A DNA stretch of 7,530 nucleotides from Verrucomicrobiales bacterium (lineage in GTDB: Bacteria; Verrucomicrobiota; Verrucomicrobiia; Verrucomicrobiales; DEV007). This document shows positions 1 through 5,781 of the stretch, piece by piece. Under the pieces are notes generated by a model. The model worked only from the letters and a program-made list of their open reading frames with translations. It was not told the DNA's origin and searched no databases. The position numbers and the translations under genes are program-made. The stretch is from assembly GCA_022424805.1 (NCBI GenBank), contig JAKMGR010000055.1, positions 1-7,530 on the forward strand, read 5' to 3'. Position 1 is the first letter of the stretch. Each line of letters starts with the position of its first letter.

Positions 1-1
1 G

Positions 2-991
2 GGCGGGTCCTGCTGGTACTACCTCCGCTACTGCGATGCCCAGAATCCAGACGCACCCCTCGGCAAAGAAGCCGAGCAATACTGGATGGCGAAGAACGGA
101 AACCCGGGAGGCGTCGATTTGTATATCGGCGGCACCGAGCACGCCGTATTGCACCTCCTTTACGCGCGCTTCTGGCACAAGGTCTTGTTTGACCTCGGCC
201 ACGTTTCCACCCCGGAACCCTTTCAGAAATTGGTGAACCAGGGACTCATCATGGGTGAGGACGGACAGAAGATGTCGAAGTCCCGCGGCAATGTCGTAAA
301 CCCTGACGAAGTCGTCGAACTCTATGGCGCCGATTCCTTGCGTCTCTACGAAATGTTCATGGGACCTCTCGAGCAGGTAAAGCCATGGTCGATGAAAGGC
401 GTCGAAGGCGTCTTCCGCTTTCTCGCCCGCGTCTGGCGTCTCGTCATGGACACGGATCAGGAAAGCGAATGGATTCTCTCCGAGAAGCTCGCCGAGTCAG
501 ATCCTGACAAAGCGACGAACAAGGTCGTTCATGCTACGATCAAGAAAGTGGGAGATGACATCGAGTCGTTGAACTTCAACACTGCGATATCCCAGATGAT
601 GGTCTGCACCAACGAATTGACGAAATTGGACCAGGTTCCCGTTTCGTCTGTCGTCACGCTCTTGCACTTATTGAACCCGTTTGCACCTCACCTTTCGGAA
701 GAACTCAACGCTCGCCTGGCTGAAAAATTTGATTCCGTGAGCGGCGAAGAATTTGCCAACCGTTCCTGGCCACAATTTGACGAGGCTTGCCTCATCGAAG
801 ACGAGATCGAAATTGTCGTGCAAGTGAACGGCAAGGTTCGCGACAAGATTTTCGTCGCGAACGACGCCCCAAAAGAGGACGTCGAAAAAGCCGCGATGGA
901 GAGCGAAAAGGTTCAATCCTTCATTGAAGGACAAACCGTTCGCAAGGTCATCGTCGTACCCGGCCGACTCGTGAATATGGTGGCGAATTGA
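2..991 (+). CDS. leuS: Leucyl-tRNA synthetase, C-terminal part (5' end outside window)
   Basis: Class I aminoacyl-tRNA synthetase that charges tRNA-Leu with leucine in the cytoplasm. The frame is open from base 2, so the gene continues upstream; 329 residues are visible. They open with GGSCWYYLRYCD, typical of the LeuRS catalytic domain after the editing insertion. DLYIGGTEHAVLHLLYARFWHK follows at about visible residues 39-60. The class I signature KMSKS with RGNVVNPDE lies at residues 90-94 (bases 269-283). Next comes the helical anticodon-binding domain, including LLNPFAPHLSEEL. The C-terminal domain has VQVNGKVRDK and ends EGQTVRKVIVVPGRLVNMVAN, the usual LeuRS ending, so the 3' end is complete. 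No frameshift or missing motif is seen. It converges with a decayed lipoprotein gene whose last codon ends 13 bases away. The family call is very secure. Confidence 0.97.
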   Translation, partial: GGSCWYYLRYCDAQNPDAPLGKEAEQYWMAKNGNPGGVDLYIGGTEHAVLHLLYARFWHKVLFDLGHVSTPEPFQKLVNQGLIMGEDGQKMSKSRGNVVNPDEVVELYGADSLRLYEMFMGPLEQVKPWSMKGVEGVFRFLARVWRLVMDTDQESEWILSEKLAESDPDKATNKVVHATIKKVGDDIESLNFNTAISQMMVCTNELTKLDQVPVSSVVTLLHLLNPFAPHLSEELNARLAEKFDSVSGEEFANRSWPQFDEACLIEDEIEIVVQVNGKVRDKIFVANDAPKEDVEKAAMESEKVQSFIEGQTVRKVIVVPGRLVNMVAN

Positions 992-1004
992 TGCCGGCGG
1001 TTAC

Positions 1005-1286
1005 TTACGACAGCTTCGCCAGATACTTCTCCGGACTCAGCTTGAAACTCACCAGGCAGGCTGAGCAGCATGCTGTCACTTCCTGATCTCCAAGGAAGAT
1101 AGTTCGGTCGTCGTTTCAACTTCCGAGCGGTTCATCGGCGACCAGACAGGTCTTCAGTGGATACGGCTTCACTACTTCCGCGGGAGCAACCGCTGCCGCT
1201 TCGGTTTCCGCTGGAGATTCTGCAGGTGCAGTCTCGCAAGATGTCAGAACAGCGTGACAGAGAACAGCAATAATGAGTCGATTCAT
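1005..1286 (-). pseudogene. Small lipoprotein gene interrupted by an in-frame TGA
   Basis: From the ATG at 1286 the frame encodes MNRLIIAVLCHAVLTSC, a short signal peptide with lipobox LTSC (Cys17). An Ala/Glu/Pro-rich linker follows, then PYPLKTCLVADEPLGS. A TGA (1118-1116) stops translation at codon 57. The same frame then continues for 36 more codons to a TAA (1007-1005). That stretch reads NDDRTIFLGDQEVTACCSAC and ends SPEKYLAKLS. PYPL-TC-V--E-LGS followed by a CC-C cluster and a YLAKL ending is a layout I recall from small verrucomicrobial lipoproteins, probably metal- or thiol-related. The two halves sit at the spacing I expect if the TGA replaces one sense codon. A single nonsense mutation (for example TGG to TGA) or a sequencing error would explain it. 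A GTG at 1316 is an alternative start but would spoil the signal peptide. No Shine-Dalgarno is evident. If the stop is real, the product would lack its Cys cluster. The biochemical function is unknown. Confidence 0.72.
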
Positions 1287-1398
1287 AAAACTGTCACAGC
1301 GTAAGGTCACCCACACAGATAAACGAGCCTCTAGTCCATTCGGGTGAATCCGCTTCCACCAGCCCTAGCCAAAATGTAGAAATGGGTCTCCTCGTCAA

Positions 1399-1466
1399 TA
1401 GCACGGAATTGCATTCCGTGGTTTCACATCAAGAGCTGGCAGTCCACGGATTACCAATCCGTGCTA
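1399..1466. repeat. Pair of inverted REP-like palindromes (BIME-like)
   Basis: Two perfect 8-bp stem, 3-nt loop hairpins lie 24 bases apart. The first is CACGGAAT-TGC-ATTCCGTG (1402-1420) and the second CACGGATT-ACC-AATCCGTG (1445-1463). With flanks included, the first (1399-1422) and the reverse complement of the second (1443-1466) are 24-mers that match at 19 positions, both starting TAGCACGGA. They are therefore two copies of one element in opposite orientation. Two of the five differences form a compensatory A-T to T-A change inside the stem. The arrangement resembles the paired REP units (BIMEs) of enterobacteria. There is no U-tract, so a simple intrinsic terminator is unlikely. The pair lies in the gap between the divergent lipoprotein pseudogene and the nucleoid-associated protein gene. 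Dispersal elsewhere in the genome is inferred, since only one pair is visible here. Confidence 0.75.
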
Positions 1467-1524
1467 CTTTGATTGCCAAAATCTTTCACATGCAGCAAAT
1501 TAGAGAATGTTGCCCCGAGCACCT

Positions 1525-1594
1525 AACCCTGTTAGAATCGCGACCCAACCCTGTTAGGTCAGCCACCCGACCCGGTTGAGCACCACCCTGTTAA
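1525..1594 (+). repeat. Direct repeats of an ACCCTGTTA core, 22-bp spacing, abutting the next start codon
   Basis: AACCCTGTTAG occurs at 1525-1535 and again at 1547-1557. A diverged copy, GACCCGGTTGAG, is at 1569-1580, and a fourth core, ACCCTGTTAA, at 1585-1594. The ACCC cores start at 1526, 1548, 1570 and 1585, so three are spaced exactly 22 bp apart and the last 15 bp. GAGCACC precedes both the first and the fourth core (1517-1523 and 1578-1584). A 22-bp period is not a multiple of three, so a peptide repeat is not the reason for it. It is close to two DNA turns, which suits binding sites on one face of the helix. The last core ends 4 bases before the ATG at 1599, so a bound protein would be placed to block expression. 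The operator role is inference. Confidence 0.6.
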
Positions 1595-1598
1595 TTCC

Positions 1599-2654
1599 AT
1601 GTCCGCTCCTCCCAATTTCCGTAAGGCAAAGCTCTCCGCCATGTCGCTGGCCAAGGTCGGTAATCCAGTCAAAAACGAGCCGTTTCAGGTTTCGCAGTCG
1701 CTTTGCCGATTCAATGACGAAGAGGCAGAATTGCTGACACACTGCTTCTTGAAATCGTTTCGTGCGCTGGAACTGCACCATCTCGACCATCATACCTCGG
1801 TGGAGAGTAATGAGCTTTTTGGCTACGCCGCCTCCATTTTTGATGACAACGGGACGCTGCTTGAGCAAGGTGCGAATATCGCACGTCATCTCCGTTCCCA
1901 ATCCAACCACCCGAACATCAAATCAGGCGATCTTTGCGTCGCGCTGGTCAACGACATCGGAATGGGAGGAGTGGCAGTGCAGGCAATCAGCATCGTGAAA
2001 TCGGAAAGCAAGGTTCCCTTTCTCCAGATCTCGGAGCGGGACGGCGATCTTGTTCTCACTACCGAGCAGGGAATCTATCCGGACAAGATCGACAAGGGCT
2101 GCCTGATCATCAATCACGGCCGGGCCGATGGATTTTCGATTTACCTCTTTGATAAGGGTGGTGGCGGAACGAATTTCTGGGTCCGGGAATTTTGCGGTGC
2201 CCGGCCAGTCACCAACGATGATTTCCTGACTCGTCGTTACGGGGAACTCTGTGTCGCCTTTGCCGAAAAAGGACTGCCGGAAGACACTCCACAAGAAGAA
2301 AGGATGGAGGTCGCGAGTAAGGCGATGAATTATCTCAATGAAACTGATGAGTTCGAGCTCGATACATTCGAATCCACTGCTTTGGAAGAACCGGAGCGAA
2401 TCGAGCAATTCAAGACTTTCAAAGAAGATTACGAAGAGGAGCAGGGCGAACCGCTCAAGGAATCCTTTACTGTTTCAAAAAAGGAAGCGGAAAAAGCTGA
2501 ATCAAAACTGAAGAGCCGCATGAAGCTCGATGTTGGAGTGACGATGCAGTTTTCCTCCGGCTTCATCCACGAAGCGAACCGCTTCATGGAGCGCGGTCAT
2601 GACGAGGAGAAGCAGATGGACTTCGTGAAGATCTATTTTCACAAGGAATTGTGA
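1599..2654 (+). CDS. Nucleoid-associated protein, NA37/YejK (NdpA) family
   Basis: The 351-residue product matches the NA37 family, DNA-binding proteins found with the nucleoid and sometimes on phages or mobile elements. The N-terminal NFRKAKLSAMSLAKVGNP (residues 6-23) corresponds to the conserved opening strand and AKVGN/HKVGN motif, which supports the ATG at 1599 over the internal ATG at 1641. The family core follows: NELFGYAASIFDD (71-83), ANIARHLRSQSNHPNIKSGDLCV (92-113), AISIVKSESKVPFLQI (129-144) and IDKGCLIIN (164-172). A charged Glu/Lys-rich stretch (about 245-308) leads to the C-terminal block LDVGVTMQFSSGFIHEA and the ending MDFVKIYFHKEL, both usual for the family. There is no Shine-Dalgarno; the 22-bp-spaced repeats occupy that place. 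The gene stands alone, followed 63 bases later by the Hint-domain gene. No phage or integrase gene is nearby, so a chromosomal housekeeping role is more likely than a mobile one. The exact role is not established by sequence. Confidence 0.88.
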   Translation: MSAPPNFRKAKLSAMSLAKVGNPVKNEPFQVSQSLCRFNDEEAELLTHCFLKSFRALELHHLDHHTSVESNELFGYAASIFDDNGTLLEQGANIARHLRSQSNHPNIKSGDLCVALVNDIGMGGVAVQAISIVKSESKVPFLQISERDGDLVLTTEQGIYPDKIDKGCLIINHGRADGFSIYLFDKGGGGTNFWVREFCGARPVTNDDFLTRRYGELCVAFAEKGLPEDTPQEERMEVASKAMNYLNETDEFELDTFESTALEEPERIEQFKTFKEDYEEEQGEPLKESFTVSKKEAEKAESKLKSRMKLDVGVTMQFSSGFIHEANRFMERGHDEEKQMDFVKIYFHKEL

Positions 2655-2703
2655 AGCCGATTTGGAGATTGTTAGGTTGGGGTTTTCCTGATATTTTCCA
2701 ACA

Positions 2704-2717
2704 CCTTCCCCCTTTTT
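2704..2717 (+). promoter_or_regulatory. Pyrimidine tract in place of a Shine-Dalgarno, against the Hint gene start
   Basis: CCTTCCCCCTTTTT ends directly at the ATG of the Hint-domain gene, and no purine-rich ribosome-binding site lies in the 63-base gap before it. Initiation without Shine-Dalgarno pairing is therefore likely. Whether the tract itself acts, for example through ribosomal protein S1, is a guess. Confidence 0.3.
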
Positions 2718-3260
2718 ATGACTTTCACTCGATCCCTTAGGATCTTTGCTTCCGTGGCAACAGCCGCTAGCGTTTTGACTACTGCCAGTTGCGGCCTCAT
2801 CAGCATGGCAATTGCTCTCGCTCCACTGAAGCTGATGTTCGCCTGCCTTCCGGAAGGGACCGGAATCGATATCCCCGGCGGGGAAACGCAGAAGATTGAA
2901 ACGCTCAGGACCGGTGATCAGGTAATCGGATTCGATGGTGAGCCTGTACAGATCCTGCAGATTCACGGGTATCTTGAGGATGCCGACAAAAGTGAATTTC
3001 ACGCCGTGACTTTTTCAAACGGATCGACCGTCGACCTCTGCAGCATGCACCGCATCGAGGGGATTCGGGCAAAGAGTCTAAAGGTAGGACGGAAACTCCC
3101 AAGCGGACTTTCCGTTGTCGAAAATCGAGTCTATCGCGGGGTAGAACGCTCCTACGATATTCTTACGGAAGATGCTGGTTACCGCATCGGTGGCGTTGCC
3201 GTAAACAGCATGATCGAAGAAATGTACAAAGCCGGGCAAATCGGCGCCGTTCGCGAGTGA
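2718..3260 (+). CDS. Secreted, probably lipid-anchored Hint (hedgehog/intein) domain protein
   Basis: This 180-residue protein begins with MTFTRSLRIFASVATAASVLTTASC, a signal peptide with a plausible though imperfect lipobox (TASC, Cys25). A hydrophobic stretch (26-42) leads to CLPEGTGIDIPGG, the start of a Hint fold whose Cys43 is in the place of the intein/hedgehog nucleophile. IETLRTGDQVIGFDG (60-74) fits the next strands. CSMHRI (Cys108, His111) sits where inteins have T--H, followed by IRAKSLKVG. SYDILTEDAGYRIGGVAVNS (145-164) matches the final intein blocks, ending Asn163-Ser164, but with Val162 where inteins usually have His. No homing endonuclease domain is inserted. A 16-residue tail follows. 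The start is fixed by the signal peptide; no Shine-Dalgarno is seen, only a pyrimidine run directly before the ATG. Self-cleavage is suggested by family, not shown. The partner or substrate is unknown. Confidence 0.82.
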   Translation: MTFTRSLRIFASVATAASVLTTASCGLISMAIALAPLKLMFACLPEGTGIDIPGGETQKIETLRTGDQVIGFDGEPVQILQIHGYLEDADKSEFHAVTFSNGSTVDLCSMHRIEGIRAKSLKVGRKLPSGLSVVENRVYRGVERSYDILTEDAGYRIGGVAVNSMIEEMYKAGQIGAVRE

Positions 3261-3313
3261 GCGGAATGTAAGGGCTGCCATTTTGCTCTTTTCAAAAATG
3301 GAAAAACAACTCA

Positions 3314-3940
3314 TCAAATCCTGGCTCTGAAATGGCAGGGCAGATGGCGTGCGGCTTGAAATGACCAGCCAACATCGAAGCGACCACATCTACGATGCCA
3401 CAATAAAGCCGCTTTCTTCGGCTTTCGAAAATCATACGGCTGTGAAGGATTCTGCAGATAGACGTTTCGAATCCACGAGGTGAGGTGGTAAATCGTCTCA
3501 GGTCCTTAGTCCTGTCGGCACTGCTCGAGATTGGCGGCTTCGCAGATGAGGTCGAAATTGGCTCTGTCGATTACCTCAAAGGATTCGATGATCTAATTGA
3601 CGGTTTCAAAAAGACTGCCGATGTGACACTGGTGGACGAGGATGAGGTCTCTTTCGCGAGCCTCGTCTGCGGCAGCCTGTGCATGGGCGATGTCATCCTG
3701 TTTTTTGAGGCAGGTCCGGATCATGGATGACCCAAGTTGCTCCGCGAGGTCGAGGTGGGGAGTGATATTGCGCAGGCAGTTGGGGCCACGTTCGTTGTTG
3801 TAGACGATGCCGAAATCTCCTAAAATCATGCTGACGCCGAGCCGGCGGGAGTCGAGAATTTTGCAGGCCCGGTTGACTTGGTCCGGCGAAGAATGAATTC
3901 CCACCTGCGAAGCCCGCATGCAGATGGACTGAAAGCCGGC
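3314..3940 (-). pseudogene. Sugar-phosphate isomerase/epimerase-like TIM-barrel gene, 5'-truncated with two nonsense codons
   Basis: Reading leftward from about 3937, the frame gives GFQSICMRASQVGIHSSPDQ, then LGVSMILGDFGIVYNNERGPNCLRNITPHLDLAEQLGSSMIRTCLKK, DEARERDLILVHQCH and SLFETVN. This is the pattern of xylose-isomerase-like TIM-barrel proteins (COG1082 type), which act on sugars or sugar phosphates. A TAG (3595-3593) interrupts it. The same frame resumes with IIESFEVIDRANFDLICEAANLEQCRQD, meets a TAA (3508-3506), and resumes again with GPETIYHLTSWIRNVYLQN. The last convincing residues are about RRCGRFDV, near 3375, and the frame finally stops at a TGA (3316-3314). A second frame further on reads SEPGFDELFF, which may be the expected continuation after one more frameshift. 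The N-terminus is missing, replaced by symporter sequence. It cannot make a functional enzyme as it stands. The exact substrate cannot be named. Confidence 0.85.
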
Positions 3941-4269
3941 GGAGACAGAATCGCTTCCCCGGTAGAGGAGCATAAACAGCGAACCGCGACTACCGCAGCG
4001 ATCGGTAGGGAGAGTCCTAAGACCCACGCGTTCCAGTTTCCTCCAAAGGCCTTTCCGGTATTTCCTAGAAAACTGATGCTACTGAAATAGGTGCCGAAAA
4101 TCGAGAGCACTACCGCCCATCCCGGCAGAGAGCGGCCCGCCGCCATGAACTCCGATGTTTTCCCGCTCCTTTTCGATAACCAGCATCGCATCCCAAACAC
4201 GCCAATCATGTAGAGGATGAGGACGGCTAGGTCGATACTTTGTAGCGGAATTCGTGAGAATTCCGACAT
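3941..4269 (-). pseudogene. Sodium:solute symporter (SSF) N-terminal fragment, frameshifted and truncated
   Basis: From the ATG at 4269 the frame encodes MSEFSRIPLQSIDLAVLILYMIGVFGMRCWL, a first membrane helix. FMAAGRSLPGWAVVLSIFGTYFSSISFLGNTGKAF (41-75) follows; the AGRSLP-W and adjacent helix are a hallmark of the SSF Na+/solute symporter family. WNAWVLGLSLPIAAVVAVR (79-97) is the next helix. SSF proteins have about 500 residues; here only ~110 remain. After AVR the frame shifts near 3978. The neighbouring frame gives FMLLYRGSDSVSA, the expected continuation of the symporter, before changing abruptly into isomerase sequence near 3940. A TTG at 4281 is a possible earlier start. An AGGAGG on this strand (4323-4318) is too far upstream to serve the ATG. 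The protein would have sat in the inner membrane importing a solute, probably a sugar given its neighbour; the solute cannot be identified. Confidence 0.83.
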
Positions 4270-4396
4270 AATTCGAAACAAGATCCACTCGCCCTGGCAG
4301 TGCGCGGTGATGGCTAGCCTCCTATTTCATCTCACGGAGGATTGCCAACGCCCAGCCTTTCGCATGCGTATGAAGGCCACACCTCGGAGCACCAAA
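4270..4396. other. Gap between sufD and the symporter remnant
   Basis: These 127 bases lie downstream of sufD and upstream of the symporter fragment, both read on the minus strand. I see an 8-bp self-complementary CGCATGCG (4361-4368) flanked by GCCTT and AAGGC, and an AGGAGG (4323-4318, minus strand). Neither forms a convincing terminator or ribosome-binding site for an adjacent gene. This was presumably the promoter or intergenic region of the lost symporter gene. Confidence 0.35.
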
Positions 4397-5746
4397 CTAC
4401 ACCTTCTTCAGCGTCCGAAACTTCGCGGCCACGCGCTCGAAGAGATGCTCTTTAATCTGCTCGCCACTAAGGCGTGCAATGGACTCATTCATAAATCCGA
4501 GACTGATGATCTGCCTCGCATCTTCGGCAGGAATGCCTCGTGCCTGGAGGTAGAAAATCTCTTCATCACTGATCTGCCCAGAGGTAGAACCGTGCGAGCA
4601 TTTGACTTGGTCGGCATCGATTTCGAGGCCTGGCATCGCGTTGGCTTCGGCCTTGTCGCTTCCGAGAAGGTTGCGACAGGTCTGGTATGAATCGGTGTGG
4701 TGCGATCCGGGATGAACCTGAATCAATCCTTCGAAAATCGTACGTGACTCGTCGTAGAGAGCGTTTTTGAAAAGCAGATCACTTGTCGTGTGCTGGGCCT
4801 CGTGCGACTGCCAAGTGCGCTGGTCGTATTCCTGATTGAGGTTGGCCAGACTCGCTGCGAGCACCTGAATATCAGAACCGTCTTCCATCATTCGGTTCAT
4901 AGACTCATTGCGGAGCCACGATGCACCGAGATTTACAAAGGCAGCCTTGATGCGAGCGTCGCGCCCGGCGCGAGAACTGTTGATCTGAACGTGCTTGGCA
5001 CCCACGTCGCTCACGTCCTGCAGGGCAACATACTGAAGCTGCCCCGCCGTCTCGGCGACAAGGTCGACCATTCCAACAACGAGGCTGTTCTCGTCGGTCC
5101 CGACGGACTCGAAAGTTTCCATCACAGAGACGGAAGCGTTTTCACCGGCAATCACGAGGGTGTGAGGAAAGACAGTCTGGAGACCGCCTCCAGCAAAATG
5201 GTTCACCACCACCGGCTTTTCCAACTCAACGCCTTTGGAAACATAAATGAAGATTCCGCTGAGAGAAGCCGCCCCGTGCAGCGCGGCGAACTTGGCTCCG
5301 CCAAGTGTCGCTTCCTCTTTCATGAAGTGTTCCTGAACCAGATCACTGTGCTCGACGAGCGCTTGATCAAAAGGAAGACATACTACGCCCTCTGGAACAC
5401 TTTCGGCCTCGGAGTAAATGAGACGATTATTGGCGAAAACGAAGTGGGCAGCATAGTCCTGCACTCGCTCTGCCTTGGCACGCTCGATTAGAACCTTTTC
5501 GTCAGCAACAGGAGCAGCGGGAACGAGCTCAGAAAAGCGAATCTGTTTGAGATCGGAAAACCTCCACTTTTCGTCTGTGCGAGAAGGATCAGGAGCGGCA
5601 AGGAATGCCTCCCAACAATCCTTCTGATGCTTGATATACCAATCAGGAAGCTTTTGATCTGATTCCTGAACAGGCGGTGCGGCCATCCACGGCGCTGTTT
5701 CCTCGGAACTCATAGAAAGGTCAGAATGGGCAATAGTTATCGACAT
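4397..5746 (-). CDS. sufD: Fe-S cluster assembly scaffold subunit SufD
   Basis: SufD pairs with SufB and the ATPase SufC in the cytoplasmic SufBCD complex, which builds Fe-S clusters on persulfide sulfur. The 449-residue product is of normal family length. The N-terminal helical part includes WYIKHQKDCWEAFLAAPDPSRTDEKWRFSDL (36-66). The beta-helix core contains SGIFIYVSKGVELEKPVVV (163-181) and FPHTLVIAGENASVSVMETF (193-212). The C-terminal motif VKCSHGSTSGQISDEEIFYLQARGI (381-405) contains His385, which I align with the E. coli SufD His360 needed for cluster assembly. It follows sufB with a 35-base gap and is the last suf gene seen. The ATG at 5746 is chosen as the longest frame; an ATG at 5713 (MSSEETAPW) is possible, as conservation begins only after residue 30. 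Neither has a clear Shine-Dalgarno. No terminator with a U-tract is apparent after it. Confidence 0.95.
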   Translation of the reverse strand: MSITIAHSDLSMSSEETAPWMAAPPVQESDQKLPDWYIKHQKDCWEAFLAAPDPSRTDEKWRFSDLKQIRFSELVPAAPVADEKVLIERAKAERVQDYAAHFVFANNRLIYSEAESVPEGVVCLPFDQALVEHSDLVQEHFMKEEATLGGAKFAALHGAASLSGIFIYVSKGVELEKPVVVNHFAGGGLQTVFPHTLVIAGENASVSVMETFESVGTDENSLVVGMVDLVAETAGQLQYVALQDVSDVGAKHVQINSSRAGRDARIKAAFVNLGASWLRNESMNRMMEDGSDIQVLAASLANLNQEYDQRTWQSHEAQHTTSDLLFKNALYDESRTIFEGLIQVHPGSHHTDSYQTCRNLLGSDKAEANAMPGLEIDADQVKCSHGSTSGQISDEEIFYLQARGIPAEDARQIISLGFMNESIARLSGEQIKEHLFERVAAKFRTLKKV

Positions 5747-5781
5747 GTTCTAGATATTTTTGTCAATTCCGTGCTGGCAGA

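Noticed and set aside
1473..1501. TTGCCA-N17-CAAATT as a promoter for the nucleoid-associated protein gene
   Set aside because: Only half of the -10 positions match the consensus; such a pair is expected by chance in this AT-rich gap.
1382..1579. 65-codon open frame on the plus strand
   Set aside because: It runs through the palindromic repeats and the 22-bp-spaced repeats, with no protein-like character; treated as non-coding.
1923..2408. 161-codon open frame on the minus strand
   Set aside because: Antisense to the NA37-family gene, which is well supported on the plus strand.
2670..2677. TGTTAGGT shared with the 22-bp-spaced repeat upstream of the NA37 gene
   Set aside because: A single 8-base match without the ACCC core; chance is sufficient.
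3278..3301. Hairpin CCATTTTG / CAAAAATGG after the Hint gene
   Set aside because: The stem is AT-rich with a bulge and no proper U-tract follows on either strand; too weak to call a terminator.
3485..3730. 81-codon open frame on the plus strand
   Set aside because: It is the antisense of the isomerase pseudogene; the minus-strand frame carries clear family motifs and this one does not.
4247..4264. Perfect inverted repeat GGAATTC-GTGA-GAATTCC
   Set aside because: It falls within the first codons of the symporter remnant; two nearby EcoRI-like sites in coding sequence are a likely coincidence and no role is evident.
4790..5491. 233-codon open frame on the plus strand
   Set aside because: It lies wholly antisense to sufD, whose protein is conserved throughout; the plus-strand translation has no recognisable features.
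5739..5766. TTGACA on the minus strand before sufD as an internal promoter
   Set aside because: The -10 candidate at 17-bp spacing (TCGATA) is poor and falls past the sufD start codon; the operon layout explains expression.
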